Assembly: GCA_017431035.1 (NCBI GenBank)
Contig: JAFRLW010000027.1
Coordinates: 1-64,000 of the forward strand
Source: Clostridia bacterium
Lineage (GTDB): Bacteria; Bacillota; Clostridia; Oscillospirales; Acutalibacteraceae
DNA length: 64,000 nucleotides
Direction of reading: 5' to 3'
Shown: one piece after another, positions 9,678 through 19,316 of the stretch
Layout: every line of letters starts with the position of its first letter
Position numbering within the stretch: position 1 is the stretch's first letter
Notes under the pieces: model-generated
Seen by the model: only the letters and a program-made list of their open reading frames with translations
Told to the model about the DNA's origin: nothing
Databases searched by the model: none
Program-made: the position numbers and the translations under genes

Positions 9678-10394
9678 ATGATTAGAGCGCTTGATTTTTT
9701 AAGAAACACAGATACATTATCAACTATAGTAAAACTTGTTTTATCGCTGGTACTCGGCGGAATAATCGGTATTGAACGTGAAATAAAACACCGCCCTGCC
9801 GGATTTAGAACTCATATTCTTATAAGTCTTGGTTCGGCTATTACAACAATGACAAGTATTTATATGTTTGTTAATCTTCATTTATATACCGATATTTCCC
9901 GTCTTGGCGCATCGGTTATTGCAGGTATGGGTTTTGTAGGAGCCGGAGCCATTATCGTTACTAAAAACCGAAAGGTAAAGGGTCTTACTACAGCCGCAGG
10001 ATTCTGGGTTACCGCAATAATAGGTCTATCTGTAGGCGCAGGATACTATGAGGGCGCCATAGCAGGTACTATACTGGTAGTTTTGGCTGAGGTTTTGTTT
10101 TCTAAAATTGAATACGGAATGCTCAATTCAAAGCGAAATATAGTAATTAACGTTACATATGATAAACCCGAATGCCTTTCAAATCTTTTATCACTTCTTC
10201 GTGAAAGAGGCGTAAGAATAGCCGAAATTGAGGTTACAAAGAACAAAAAACATGAAAACGATAATCTACTTAATGCTTCACTTGATTTACAGCTTAGAAA
10301 AAATGCAGACGTTGAAAAATTGATTACAGAACTTAAAAATATTTCAGGTGTTGTGGCGATAAGTGATGAACTTTATACCGAACTGAAAAAATAA
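9678..10394 (+). CDS. MgtC/SapB family membrane protein (second copy)
   Basis: A 238-residue paralogue of the preceding gene, with the same order of segments: N-terminal helices, GIEREIKHRPAGFRTHIL, the glycine-rich GMGFVGAGAIIV segment, KGLTTAAGFWVTA, then a C-terminal ACT-like domain. The start follows GAGGTGG. The nine-base gap and shared strand indicate one transcript for both, and the two products may form a heteromer (inference). The ligand is not readable from sequence. Confidence 0.88.
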   Translation: MIRALDFLRNTDTLSTIVKLVLSLVLGGIIGIEREIKHRPAGFRTHILISLGSAITTMTSIYMFVNLHLYTDISRLGASVIAGMGFVGAGAIIVTKNRKVKGLTTAAGFWVTAIIGLSVGAGYYEGAIAGTILVVLAEVLFSKIEYGMLNSKRNIVINVTYDKPECLSNLLSLLRERGVRIAEIEVTKNKKHENDNLLNASLDLQLRKNADVEKLITELKNISGVVAISDELYTELKK

Positions 10395-10400
10395 AATAAT

Positions 10401-10429
10401 AAAAAGTCCCGAATTATTCGGGACTTTTT
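10401..10429. terminator. Bidirectional terminator between mgtC pair and potD
   Basis: A 13-bp stem (AAAAAGTCCCGAA with TTCGGGACTTTTT, 3-base loop) with A and T tracts on both sides serves both converging units. Confidence 0.88.
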
Positions 10430-10432
10430 TAT

Positions 10433-11536
10433 TTAATACAGTTTTAAGTCTATCCAAAGATTTTCGTAATAATTCCTGATCTTAGGGTCGATATCGTGAT
10501 AATACTCTACCCTTTTAGGCATATCTTTTTCATCAGGATATAAAATCTTGTTTTGATAGTAATAATAATCAGGGTTTTCTATAACGGCGGTATTTGGTGA
10601 AGCATATCCTATATATTCGGCGTTTGCAAGAGAAACCTGCGGCTCAAGCAAAAAGTCAATATACATCATAGCCGCCTTAACGTTTTGAGCGTTTTTAGGA
10701 ACACAAATTGCGTCTACAAAAATATTTGTACCCTCTTCGGGATAGAAAAACTCAAGATCTTCGTTTATCTCTTTCATAAAGAGATAATCTCCTGCGTAGT
10801 AAGGACCGATTACGGCCTCGCCTGTTTCAAGTTTTCCGTATATTTCATCCATAACATAGGACTGTAAGACGTCTTTACCCTCTTTTAGTTTTTGAAGGGC
10901 GGCGTCCCAGTCGGCTTTGTTAGTTGTGTTTACGCTTTGACCGAGAAGCATTTGCGCAGTCATAAATCCGTCACGTGGGTTAGAGAAGTTAAGCGACATA
11001 TCACGGTACTCTTCATCCCATAAAACATCCCACGAGTGACGAGGTTCATCTATTAGTGCGCCGTTATAGATTATTCCCACCATACCGACGTTATAAGGAA
11101 CGCTGTATTCCTCTTTTTCGTCATAAAAAAGACCTTTATATTTTGAGTCTATATACTTATAATTTTGTAACTTTTTAACATCGATTTTTTTAAGCATATT
11201 CTCGTTTTTAAGGCGTTCTATCATATAATCCGAAGGAATTATAAGGTCATAAGATACGCCGCCGCCTTTAATTTGAGAATACATGGTTTCATTGCTCTCA
11301 AAGGTAGAATAATTAACCTTTATACCCGTAAGTTTTTGAAACTCTTTATTAACGTTCATCATATCGTCGCTACCGTCGGAAATATATTCTCCCCAGTTAT
11401 AAACGTTGAGAACGGTACCTTCAAGAGAGCGGTCATATTTACCTTTCAAATCCAGTTCAACATAACTATATCCGCAACCGGAAAAGAGCGTGACAACAAG
11501 CAAAAGGCAAATAGCAATACTTAAAAATCTTTTCAT
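10433..11536 (-). CDS. potD: Spermidine/putrescine-binding lipoprotein PotD
   Basis: Extracytoplasmic substrate-binding lipoprotein for the polyamine ABC importer. The 367 residues start with a lysine-arginine-containing signal peptide ending in the lipobox LFSGC, followed by the family-typical LNVYNWGEYI segment and further PotD/PotF-like blocks (IIPSDYMIERL, ADYLFMKEI region). It is the last gene of potA-potB-potC-potD, directly abutting potC, and is followed by a bidirectional terminator. Confidence 0.94.
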   Translation of the reverse strand: MKRFLSIAICLLLVVTLFSGCGYSYVELDLKGKYDRSLEGTVLNVYNWGEYISDGSDDMMNVNKEFQKLTGIKVNYSTFESNETMYSQIKGGGVSYDLIIPSDYMIERLKNENMLKKIDVKKLQNYKYIDSKYKGLFYDEKEEYSVPYNVGMVGIIYNGALIDEPRHSWDVLWDEEYRDMSLNFSNPRDGFMTAQMLLGQSVNTTNKADWDAALQKLKEGKDVLQSYVMDEIYGKLETGEAVIGPYYAGDYLFMKEINEDLEFFYPEEGTNIFVDAICVPKNAQNVKAAMMYIDFLLEPQVSLANAEYIGYASPNTAVIENPDYYYYQNKILYPDEKDMPKRVEYYHDIDPKIRNYYENLWIDLKLY

Positions 11537-12337
11537 TTATGCCACTCCCCTTTTCTTATCGCTCTTACTGCCGGCAATATTATATAGAATAAGAAGAACA
11601 AACACCGATATGAATATAAGAGTTGAAAGCGCATAAACATCAGGTGTAACTGTTTTCTTTGTCATATTGTATATCAGTATCGGTAGTGTTTGATAATGTC
11701 CGCAGGTAAAATAGCTTATTACAAAATCATCAAGAGATAATGTAAATGCCATTATAAAGCCTGTAAATATGCTTGTTTTAATCGACGGAACTATAACCTT
11801 GAAAAAGGCTTTAACCGGTGTGCAACCAAGATCAAGCGCCGCCTCTTGCAGACTGCTGTCGGTCGCTTTTAATCTCGGCATAACCGAAAGTATTACATAA
11901 GGAAGATTAAAGGTTATATGCGCAATTAAAACGGTTGTAAAACCAAGCGACTCATAAGCGCCGATAATTTTACCTATAAAAACAAAGAAAAGCATAAGGG
12001 ATACACCGGTAACAATATCGGCGTTCATTATAGGAATATTAGTGACACTCATAACGGCATTTTTAGTTATTTTCTTTTTGAATGCCAGAATACCTACCGC
12101 CGCCGCAGTTCCAAGCACAGTTGATATCGTAGCCGAAAGTATGGCAACGATAAGCGTGCGACGAAGCGCATCTAACATTTCGGTATTTGTAAAAGCACTT
12201 AAATACCAAGAACCCGAAAATCCTTCAAAAACCCAAACGCTCTCGCCTGAGTTAAAAGAAAAGAAAACCATTACCGCAACAGGTGCATACAGGAAAAACA
12301 CCATTAAAGCGACATAAATACGTGAAAGTGTTTTCAT
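11537..12337 (-). CDS. potC: Spermidine/putrescine ABC transporter permease PotC
   Basis: Inner-membrane permease of the polyamine importer. The 266 residues contain about six helices and the EAA loop EAALDLGCTPVKAFFKVIVP that docks onto PotA. The ATG overlaps the potB stop by four bases, so translation is coupled. Confidence 0.94.
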   Translation of the reverse strand: MKTLSRIYVALMVFFLYAPVAVMVFFSFNSGESVWVFEGFSGSWYLSAFTNTEMLDALRRTLIVAILSATISTVLGTAAAVGILAFKKKITKNAVMSVTNIPIMNADIVTGVSLMLFFVFIGKIIGAYESLGFTTVLIAHITFNLPYVILSVMPRLKATDSSLQEAALDLGCTPVKAFFKVIVPSIKTSIFTGFIMAFTLSLDDFVISYFTCGHYQTLPILIYNMTKKTVTPDVYALSTLIFISVFVLLILYNIAGSKSDKKRGVA

Positions 12338-13158
12338 AGAATAGTTGCCTCCTCGCTATCGGTAAAGTAGTTCATAACAAAAAGACAAACCAGTATCATA
12401 ATCATAAGTACAAGCGATAAAGCCGAAGCTACGTTATAAAAATCGGGTCCTGAATTAAAGAGATATTCTATAGCGTCGCCGATAAGCAGGTTTTTGTTTC
12501 CGCCGAGTTTTTGAGAGATATAAAAGGTGCTGACACAAGGAACAAAAACCATTGTAATACCTGAAATAACACCGGGAAAAGAAAGCGGAATAATAACCTT
12601 TTTAAGCCTATTAAAACTGTTTGCACCAAGATCAGACGCCGCCTCTATCAGTGAATCGTCTATTTTAGACATAACGGTATATATCGGTAAAATCATATAG
12701 GGTATAAAATCATATACCATACCGAGAATAACGGCTCCGGGAGTGTTTATTAGTTTGAGAGGACCAATTCCAAGTCTAGATAAAAAAGTGTTTATAATAC
12801 CTTTGTTGGCAAGAATAGAAATCCAGGAATAAGTCCTTATAAGAAAGTTCATCCACATCGGAAGCATAACTATGACCATAATCATCTTTTGGGCGGTGAC
12901 CTTCATTTTAGTCATAAAATATGCCATGGGATATGATATAAGTAAAGTAATAATCGTTGCAATAAGCGAATATAATACCGACTGAAAAAACGCCTTTTTG
13001 TATTTGGCAATTTGAGCAATATTTGATAGCGTAAATGCTCCGTCAGGTGTAGTAAATGCAAAATACGCTACAAATATAAGCGGAACAATTACAAATAAAG
13101 CAGCCCACAGAATATAAGGCGAAGCAACTATTCTGCTGCCGAAACCTTTTTTATTCAT
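12334..13158 (-). CDS. potB: Spermidine/putrescine ABC transporter permease PotB
   Basis: Partner permease to PotC. The 274 residues contain about six helices and an EAA loop ([20 protein letters not shown]). The ORF overlaps potA by eight bases and potC by four. Confidence 0.94.
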   Translation of the reverse strand: MNKKGFGSRIVASPYILWAALFVIVPLIFVAYFAFTTPDGAFTLSNIAQIAKYKKAFFQSVLYSLIATIITLLISYPMAYFMTKMKVTAQKMIMVIVMLPMWMNFLIRTYSWISILANKGIINTFLSRLGIGPLKLINTPGAVILGMVYDFIPYMILPIYTVMSKIDDSLIEAASDLGANSFNRLKKVIIPLSFPGVISGITMVFVPCVSTFYISQKLGGNKNLLIGDAIEYLFNSGPDFYNVASALSLVLMIMILVCLFVMNYFTDSEEATIL

Positions 13159-14287
13159 CGGCTATATCCTCCGCAATTTCATCGGGATTAGACAACTGGT
13201 CAATTTCATCGCTGTACGAACTATAGTCGCCGTAAAGTCCCGAATATTCGGATTTTTTCATTATATGGATAGCGTCAGGCTCAATTATAAGACCAACCTT
13301 ATCCCCTACTTTTGCGGCGTCGGTTGTTTGTATCATCCACTTAAAGCCGTCTATATCAACAATGATTTCATAGTGTACGCCGAGAAATGCAATAGAAGTA
13401 ACCTCGCCGCAAATCTCACCTTGCTTGGAAGGCACAATATCAACGTCCTCAGGTCTGATTACAACGTCAACCGCCTCATTTTCTTCAAAACCTTTATCAA
13501 GGCATTTGAAACTATGTCCCGCAATATCAACGAGATAGTCTTTTTTCATCACACCGTCTACAATATTAGACTCACCGATAAAATCGGCTACAAAGGCATT
13601 TTTAGGCTCATTATATATATCAATCGGTGTGCCAACCTGTTGTATCTTGCCTTTATCCATAACAACAACCCTGTCAGACATAGTAAGGGCTTCTTCCTGG
13701 TCGTGTGTAACAAAAATAAAGGTTATACCGAGTTTTTGCTGCATATTTCTGAGTTCTTTTTGCATATCTTTTCGAAGTTTCAAATCAAGCGCGGCAAGAG
13801 GCTCGTCAAGGAGCAATACTTTCGGTCGGTTAGCAATAGCACGAGCAATAGCCACACGCTGTTGTTGACCGCCTGAAAGGGTTGAAATCCTGCGTTTCTC
13901 AAAGCCTTCAAGATTTACAAGGCTTAAAAGATCGGTAACCTCTTTTTGTATTTTTTCTTCGGGCATCTTTTTTACACGCATACCAAACGCTATGTTTTCA
14001 TAAACGTTAAGGTGCGGAAAAAGAGCGTATCTTTGAAATATGGTGTTGACCTGTCTTTTATAAGCCGGAACACCGACAAGATTTTGCCCATCAAAAAATA
14101 CGTCTCCCTTATCAGGTTCCAAAAAGCCTGCAATAATACGCAGTGTGGTTGTTTTACCACAACCTGACGGACCGAGCAAAGTAATAAACTCTTTGTCTTT
14201 AATATCAAGACTTAATCCGTCGAGTACCTTTTCACCATCAAAGGAAACGTATATGTCCTTTAATTCCAAAATGTTTTCTTTTGCCAT
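13151..14287 (-). CDS. potA: Spermidine/putrescine ABC transporter ATPase PotA
   Basis: ATPase that powers the importer. The 378 residues have Walker [10 protein letters not shown], signature [14 protein letters not shown], Walker [12 protein letters not shown] and a C-terminal TOBE/OB region ([11 protein letters not shown]) that commonly carries regulation. The ATG at 14287 follows AAAGGGGG. A roughly 190-nt untranslated leader with strong alternative pairing precedes it, and a SigA promoter lies at 14483-14511. Confidence 0.95.
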   Translation of the reverse strand: MAKENILELKDIYVSFDGEKVLDGLSLDIKDKEFITLLGPSGCGKTTTLRIIAGFLEPDKGDVFFDGQNLVGVPAYKRQVNTIFQRYALFPHLNVYENIAFGMRVKKMPEEKIQKEVTDLLSLVNLEGFEKRRISTLSGGQQQRVAIARAIANRPKVLLLDEPLAALDLKLRKDMQKELRNMQQKLGITFIFVTHDQEEALTMSDRVVVMDKGKIQQVGTPIDIYNEPKNAFVADFIGESNIVDGVMKKDYLVDIAGHSFKCLDKGFEENEAVDVVIRPEDVDIVPSKQGEICGEVTSIAFLGVHYEIIVDIDGFKWMIQTTDAAKVGDKVGLIIEPDAIHIMKKSEYSGLYGDYSSYSDEIDQLSNPDEIAEDIADE

Positions 14288-14476
14288 TTAAGCATCCCCC
14301 TTTGTCAAACAAAAGTTCGACAGTAGTAAATTATCCGTTTACCCTGCGCAACCCCACGGCAGATAATGTTTTTTGCCCTGACAAAGGGTTTTTCATAGTT
14401 TGAATACAAACTACGGCAAAAAATTATCGAGCCGTTACTCTACACAGATGCGTTAAACACAACATATTAAGTTGAC
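14288..14476 (-). promoter_or_regulatory. Structured untranslated leader of potABCD, candidate riboswitch
   Basis: About 190 nt lie between the predicted start site and potA. In minus-strand sense, GATAAT-TTTTTTG pairs with CAAAAAA-C-ATTATC (plus 14362-14376 with 14417-14428), closing a junction with two hairpins: TAGTTTG/CAAACTA (14396-14413) and CCCT/AGGG (14376-14388). The same GATAAT at 14362-14367 can instead pair with ATTATC at 14330-14335, extended by CCG/CGG. A further hairpin, TGTCGAAC/GTTTGACA, ends just before the ribosome site. Mutually exclusive helices are typical of riboswitches. I do not recognise a known class; the conserved cores of TPP, SAM, lysine, guanidine-I, THF and c-di-GMP classes are absent to the eye. 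This is structure seen in sequence; a ligand is inference. Confidence 0.5.
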
Positions 14477-14482
14477 TGTTAT

Positions 14483-14511
14483 AAGTTACAGCGAAATCAA
14501 AAAAAAGTCAA
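14483..14511 (-). promoter_or_regulatory. SigA-type promoter for potABCD
   Basis: On the minus strand TTGACT and TAACTT are separated by 17 bases. The predicted start site near 14476 gives a leader of about 190 nt. Confidence 0.6.
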
Positions 14512-14588
14512 GTATTTTTTATAAAAACAATTGATTTATTTTATATATAACATTTATATTAACAGTTTTTTATGATTATAATAAAAAA

Positions 14589-14612
14589 AGACCTCCTTTA
14601 ATAAGGAGGTCT
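14589..14612 (-). terminator. Terminator of the pgk-tpiA-gpmI operon
   Basis: A 10-bp stem (AGACCTCCTT with AAGGAGGTCT, 4-base loop) is followed on the minus strand by seven T residues. It lies nine bases after the gpmI stop. Confidence 0.88.
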
Positions 14613-14620
14613 AAAAAGTT

Positions 14621-16156
14621 TTATATGATAATTGACTGACCTGTCATTTCTTTTGGTTGCTTTAGGCCTAAAAGTTTGATTATGGTCGGTGAAATATCAC
14701 AAAGTTTTCCGCCTGTTCTCAAAGTGCAGTCTTTACCGATAACCGCAAACGGAACGGGGTTTGTTGTATGGGCGGTAAAGGGTTTTCCGTTATCGTCAAT
14801 CATACAGTCGGCATTACCGTGGTCGGCAGTGAGCAGCATTACGCCGCCGGATTTAATGGTTGAGTCCATAACCCTGCCGACGCAGTTATCAACGGTTTCA
14901 ACCGCTTTAACTGCGGCTTCAAACACACCTGTGTGACCTACCATATCGCAATTTGCAAAGTTAAGGATAACAACATCGTACTTAAGACTTTCAATAGCGG
15001 CACAAACTTTATCGCAAACTTCATTTGCGCTCATTTCCGGTTGCAAATCGTAGGTTGCAACTTTAGGTGAGTTTACAAGAATGCGGTCTTCTCCGCTGAA
15101 CATAACCTCTCTTCCTCCGTTAAAGAAGAAAGTTACGTGAGCATATTTTTCGGTCTCGGCAATTCTAAGTTGCGTCATATTGTTATCGGCAAGGAATTGA
15201 CCGAGTGTGTTTTGAAGTTCTTCGGGGCGAAAAGCAATGTCTACGTTAGGCATAGAAGCGTCATATTGAGTCATACAAACATAATAAACCTTTTGTCTTC
15301 CGCCTTTACGCTCAAAGCCCTTAAAATCATCATCAACAAAACATCTTGTAATTTCTCTCGCTCTATCGGGGCGGAAATTAAAGAATACTACGCTATCCCC
15401 CGTTTTTATGCGTTCTGTTCCCTCTATTACAGCCGGAATAACAAACTCATCGGTGAGGTATTTGCCCTCTTTATCCTTAATTTTATACGAGTTTTCAACG
15501 TATTCTTTTGCATTGTCGGTTTTTTCACCCTCGCCGTAAACAAGGGCGGCATAGGCTTTTTCTACACGTTCCCAGCGGTTATCTCTATCCATACCGTAAA
15601 ATCTGCCCATAACGGTAGCAAGTTTACCGCAGCCGATTTCCCGGCATTTTTTATTAAGAGTATCTATAAAACCGGCACCGCTTGTAGGAGAAACGTCTCT
15701 TCCGTCAAGCAAAGCGTGAATATAAACCCTTGATAGTCCTTCGTTTTTGGCAAGTTTTATAAGGGCAAATAGATGTTCAATATGACTATGAACACCGCCG
15801 TCGGATAGAAGGCCGCAAAAATGTAAAGCGCCGTCGTTATCTTTTGCATTTTTAACAGCGGATAAAAACGCTTCGTTTTTATAAAAATCGCCGTCATTTA
15901 CAGATTTTGTAATACGGGTTAGTTCTTGATATACAACCCTGCCGGCACCTATATTAGTATGCCCTACCTCACTATTGCCCATTTGTCCGTCGGGAAGACC
16001 TACATCAAGTCCCGAAGCGCCGATCTCGGTTGTGGGGCAATTAGCAAAAATATCATCAAGGCGAGGGGTATTAGCAGCATATATGGCATTGATTTTACTG
16101 TCTTTAACATTAAAACCAAACCCGTCCATAATAGTTAGTACAATTGGTTTTTTCAT
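14621..16156 (-). CDS. gpmI: 2,3-bisphosphoglycerate-independent phosphoglycerate mutase
   Basis: Interconverts 3- and 2-phosphoglycerate in glycolysis using manganese. The 511 residues match the family length. The catalytic serine motif is GNSEVGH near residue 63, with phosphatase-type metal ligands DGRDVSPTSG, RFYGMDRDNRW and LTADHGNAD and a C-terminal AHTTNPVPF. It is the third gene of pgk-tpiA-gpmI; 11 bases separate it from tpiA. Confidence 0.96.
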   Translation of the reverse strand: MKKPIVLTIMDGFGFNVKDSKINAIYAANTPRLDDIFANCPTTEIGASGLDVGLPDGQMGNSEVGHTNIGAGRVVYQELTRITKSVNDGDFYKNEAFLSAVKNAKDNDGALHFCGLLSDGGVHSHIEHLFALIKLAKNEGLSRVYIHALLDGRDVSPTSGAGFIDTLNKKCREIGCGKLATVMGRFYGMDRDNRWERVEKAYAALVYGEGEKTDNAKEYVENSYKIKDKEGKYLTDEFVIPAVIEGTERIKTGDSVVFFNFRPDRAREITRCFVDDDFKGFERKGGRQKVYYVCMTQYDASMPNVDIAFRPEELQNTLGQFLADNNMTQLRIAETEKYAHVTFFFNGGREVMFSGEDRILVNSPKVATYDLQPEMSANEVCDKVCAAIESLKYDVVILNFANCDMVGHTGVFEAAVKAVETVDNCVGRVMDSTIKSGGVMLLTADHGNADCMIDDNGKPFTAHTTNPVPFAVIGKDCTLRTGGKLCDISPTIIKLLGLKQPKEMTGQSIII

Positions 16157-16167
16157 ATTATTATCCT

Positions 16168-16935
16168 TTACTTAGAAGCCGCTTTTACTATAATGCTGAA
16201 ATCTTCTGATTTTAGCGAAGCACCGCCGATAAGACCGCCGTCAACGTTAGTTTTGGCAAGTAATTCATCAGCGTTTTTAGCATTCATTGATCCGCCGTAT
16301 TGAATAACGGTTTTGTCGGCAACTTCTTTATTATAAAGTTTAGAAACAACGTTTCTGATATATAAGCAAACCTCTTCCGCCTGATCGCTTGTAGCGGTTT
16401 TACCTGTACCGATTGCCCAAACAGGCTCATATGCGATTATTATATTTTCAAGGTCTTTAGCCTCAACGCCGTTTAGCGCAATTTTTGTTTGTTTTGAAAC
16501 TATTTCTTCAGTGATATCAGACTCACGCTCACCTAATGTTTCGCCTACACAAAGAATAACTTTCAGTCCCTCACTAAGTGCGGCTTTAAGGCGTTTATTA
16601 ACAGTTTTATCAGTCTCGGCAAAATACTGTCTTCTTTCACTATGACCGATAATAACGTATTCTACGCCCATACTTTTTAGCATCGGCGCTGATATTTCAC
16701 CGGTGAAAGCTCCGCTTTTTTCAAAATGGCAGTTTTGAGCACCGATATGAATATTAGAGCCTTCACTTGCTTTAAGAGCGGACTCAAGATCAACAAAAGG
16801 AACACAAAATACAACCTTGCAATCGGCGTCTTTTACGAGAGGTTTAACCTCGTTAATAAAATCAAATGTTTCAGCAGGAGTTTTGTTCATTTTCCAGTTT
16901 CCTGCAATAACCGGAGTACGTTTATTTTTTTCCAT
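16168..16935 (-). CDS. tpiA: Triosephosphate isomerase
   Basis: Interconverts dihydroxyacetone phosphate and glyceraldehyde-3-phosphate. The 255 residues include the NWKMN lysine, GHSERR with the catalytic histidine, AYEPVWAIGTGK with the catalytic glutamate and flexible loop, and the phosphate-binding GGS and GLIGGASL. It lies between pgk and gpmI in the operon. Confidence 0.97.
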   Translation of the reverse strand: MEKNKRTPVIAGNWKMNKTPAETFDFINEVKPLVKDADCKVVFCVPFVDLESALKASEGSNIHIGAQNCHFEKSGAFTGEISAPMLKSMGVEYVIIGHSERRQYFAETDKTVNKRLKAALSEGLKVILCVGETLGERESDITEEIVSKQTKIALNGVEAKDLENIIIAYEPVWAIGTGKTATSDQAEEVCLYIRNVVSKLYNKEVADKTVIQYGGSMNAKNADELLAKTNVDGGLIGGASLKSEDFSIIVKAASK

Positions 16936-16957
16936 AATATCACCCTATCAACAATTT

Positions 16958-16983
16958 TTTAGCGGCAAATAATTGCCGCTAAA
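16958..16983. repeat. Intercistronic hairpin between pgk and tpiA
   Basis: An 11-bp perfect inverted repeat (TTTAGCGGCAA with TTGCCGCTAAA, 4-base loop). On the transcribed minus strand it is followed by A residues rather than T, so it is not an intrinsic terminator. A role in mRNA processing or stability is plausible but inferred. Confidence 0.7.
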
Positions 16984-16988
16984 TTATA

Positions 16989-18203
16989 TTATTTATCGTT
17001 AAGTGCAACAATACCGGGAAGTTCTTTACCCTCGAGGAACTCAAGCGAAGCACCGCCACCGGTAGAAATATGAGTCATTTTATCGCCAAATCCGAGATTG
17101 TTAACTGCAGCAGCAGAGTCACCGCCGCCGATAACCGTTACGGCATCGGTTTCAGCAAGTGCGTGGGCAACGGCGATAGTACCTTTAGAGAAAATCGGGT
17201 TTTCAGCAACGCCCATAGGTCCGTTCCAAACAACAGTTTTAGCCGATTTAACCTCATCTGCAAAAAGTTTAGCAGATTTTTCGCCGATATCAAGTCCCAT
17301 CATATCATCGGGGATACCGTCGGTGATGTCGATATTTTTATATTCAACAACCGCATCAATAGGATCCGGGAAAGAATATGCTGCAAGAGCATCAACCGGT
17401 AAAAGAAGTTTAACGCCCTTTTCTTTCGCTATTTTTAGCATATTGGTGCAATATTCAAGTTTTTCATCGTCAACAAGAGATTTACCTATTTTATAGCCCT
17501 GTGCTTTAAGGAAAGTATAAGCCATACCGCCGCCGATAATAATGGTATCGGCTTTGTTAAGCAGATTTTCGATAACCGATAATTTATCTGCAACTTTTGC
17601 ACCGCCTAAAATGGTGATGAAAGGACGGGCAGGGTCATTAACGGCGTCGCCTAAATACTTAATCTCTTTTTCAATAAGATAGCCTGCAACAGCAGTATCT
17701 ACATAGGATACAACGCCTACGGTTGAGCAGTGTGCTCTGTGGGCGGTACCAAATGCATCAAGTACGAAAATATCGGCGATAGAGCCAAGTTGTTTAGAAA
17801 ACTCTTCACCGTTTTTGGTTTCCTCTGCTCTGTAACGGGTGTTTTCAAGAAGAACAACGTCGCCAGCCTGCATTTTTTCAATCTCAGCTATAACGCTATC
17901 GCTGATAACGTTATTATCCTGCAAAAACTTAACTTCAACACCTAAATGTTCTGAAAGACGTTTTGCCACGGGAGCAAGAGAAAGTTCGGGCTTAGGCTCA
18001 CCTTTCGGTTTGCCGAGGTGTGAACAAAGGATAACTTTAGCCTTATCGTTCATAAGTTTTTTAATAGTGGGAAGTGCGGCAACAATACGATTTTCATCAG
18101 TAATTACGCCACCCTTTAGCGGAACGTTAAAATCACAACGAACAAGAACTCTCTTGCCTTTTGCGTTAATATCGTCTACCGTTTTCTTGTTTAATTTACT
18201 CAT
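16989..18203 (-). CDS. pgk: Phosphoglycerate kinase
   Basis: Produces ATP from 1,3-bisphosphoglycerate. The 404 residues show the N-terminal RCDFNVP substrate motif, CSHLGKPKG, the hinge, GGAKVADKL and the nucleotide-binding [11 protein letters not shown] plus [14 protein letters not shown] end. It is the first gene of pgk-tpiA-gpmI and has its own promoter in the 62-base gap after trmL. Confidence 0.97.
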   Translation of the reverse strand: MSKLNKKTVDDINAKGKRVLVRCDFNVPLKGGVITDENRIVAALPTIKKLMNDKAKVILCSHLGKPKGEPKPELSLAPVAKRLSEHLGVEVKFLQDNNVISDSVIAEIEKMQAGDVVLLENTRYRAEETKNGEEFSKQLGSIADIFVLDAFGTAHRAHCSTVGVVSYVDTAVAGYLIEKEIKYLGDAVNDPARPFITILGGAKVADKLSVIENLLNKADTIIIGGGMAYTFLKAQGYKIGKSLVDDEKLEYCTNMLKIAKEKGVKLLLPVDALAAYSFPDPIDAVVEYKNIDITDGIPDDMMGLDIGEKSAKLFADEVKSAKTVVWNGPMGVAENPIFSKGTIAVAHALAETDAVTVIGGGDSAAAVNNLGFGDKMTHISTGGGASLEFLEGKELPGIVALNDK

Positions 18204-18234
18204 AATAAATATCCTTTCAATAAACTTTGTCTAT

Positions 18235-18262
18235 ATTTTAACATATTTTCAAAATATTGCAA
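18235..18262 (-). promoter_or_regulatory. Probable SigA promoter for pgk-tpiA-gpmI
   Basis: On the minus strand TTGCAA and TAAAAT are separated by 16 bases, about 30 bases upstream of the pgk start. Confidence 0.5.
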
Positions 18263-18265
18263 GTA

Positions 18266-18772
18266 TTAACTGTAATCTTTCCAAGAATAATTATGTAATT
18301 CCCCACTATTTTGCAGTTCGGGAAAATCCCATTGTCTTAAAACTTCATATACCGCCACAGCAACAGTGTTAGATAAATTAAGACTTCTGATAGTTTCTCC
18401 CATTGGAAGTCTTAAACATCTGTCAGGGTGTTTTATCAAAAGTTCTTCGGGTAAACCTTTAGTTTCTTTTCCGAAAAAAATGTATGAATTATCGGGAAAA
18501 GAAACGTCGCTATATACGTGTTGTCCTTTGGTTGTAAAGAAATAGAACTCACCTTTTACTTTACTAAAAAAGTCGTCAAGGCCCTCATAATAAGTAATAT
18601 CAAGATAATGCCAATAGTCAAGCCCTGCTCTTTTTAGTTTCTTATCGTCAATTTCAAAACCCATAGGTTTTATAATATGCAGCCTTGCTCCCGTTGCGGC
18701 GCAAGTTCTGACGATATTGCCTGTGTTTTGAGGTATTTCAGGCTCGACAAGTACAATATTAAGTATGCTCAT
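18266..18772 (-). CDS. trmL: tRNA (cytidine(34)-2'-O)-methyltransferase TrmL
   Basis: SPOUT-class enzyme that methylates the wobble 2'-O in leucine tRNAs. The 168 residues begin MSILNIVLVEPEIPQNTGNI and include motif 2 (IFFGKETKGLPEELL) and motif 3 (LRLPMGETIRSLNLSNTVAV) that form the trefoil knot and SAM site. The start at 18772 is preferred over the in-frame ATG at 18784 because GGTG falls between them at ribosome-site distance. It precedes pgk on the same strand. Confidence 0.93.
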   Translation of the reverse strand: MSILNIVLVEPEIPQNTGNIVRTCAATGARLHIIKPMGFEIDDKKLKRAGLDYWHYLDITYYEGLDDFFSKVKGEFYFFTTKGQHVYSDVSFPDNSYIFFGKETKGLPEELLIKHPDRCLRLPMGETIRSLNLSNTVAVAVYEVLRQWDFPELQNSGELHNYSWKDYS

Positions 18773-18822
18773 TTTAATCACCAAAAATATTATAAACTAT
18801 ATTAAATTAAAGTCAAGTTAAA

Positions 18823-18852
18823 GGCATAAAGCGAATAATACACGGCAAAATA
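18823..18852 (+). promoter_or_regulatory. SigG-like promoter for spoVAC-spoVAD
   Basis: GGCATA and CAAAATA are separated by 17 bases. This resembles the forespore SigG pattern (TGAATA, 17-18 bases, CATACTA) at five of six and five of seven positions, and it sits 16 bases before the spoVAC ATG. No convincing SigA pair is present. Confidence 0.45.
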
Positions 18853-18868
18853 TATTTGAGGTGAAAAT

Positions 18869-19315
18869 ATGATAAGCAAAGAAGAATATAAACAACTTGT
18901 TAAAAAGCACTCAGGCAGTTCTCCAAAACCAAAAGATTTTATTATCAGTTTTATATCGGGCGGCATTATTTGCATTATAGGTCAGGCAATATATAACGCT
19001 TTGTTATCCCTTGATATAAAAGAAGATTACGTCAGGAGCGCAGTTCCTTCAATACTAATATTTTTAGCGGCTTTACTTACAGGTATCGGCGTGTATGATA
19101 AAATTGCTAAACATTGCGGGGCCGGCACTTTAATTCCCATAACGGGCTTTTCAAATGCTGTTACCTCAAGCGCTATAGAGTTTAAGAACGAGGGGTTTAT
19201 TCTCGGTGTTGGAGATAATATTTTCAAAATAGCAGGACCTGTAATTCTATACGGAACGTCGGCAAGTATAATTTACGGTTTTATTTACTATATTGTAAAA
19301 ACAATAGGTGGTTAA
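18869..19315 (+). CDS. spoVAC: Stage V sporulation protein AC
   Basis: Forespore inner-membrane protein of the SpoVA channel that moves dipicolinic acid into the spore and releases it at germination; SpoVAC of Bacillus behaves as a mechanosensitive channel. The 148 residues have an N-terminal cytoplasmic stretch (KEEYKQLVKKHSGSSPKPKD) and about four helices with the family block GAGTLIPITGFSNAVTSSA. It starts after GAGGTG and is followed immediately by spoVAD. Confidence 0.93.
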   Translation: MISKEEYKQLVKKHSGSSPKPKDFIISFISGGIICIIGQAIYNALLSLDIKEDYVRSAVPSILIFLAALLTGIGVYDKIAKHCGAGTLIPITGFSNAVTSSAIEFKNEGFILGVGDNIFKIAGPVILYGTSASIIYGFIYYIVKTIGG

Positions 19316-19316
19316 T

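Noticed and set aside
14288..14476. Known riboswitch class for the potA leader (guanidine, THF, SAM, lysine, c-di-GMP, TPP)
   Set aside because: None of the conserved core sequences of these classes could be found by eye, so it is listed as unclassified.
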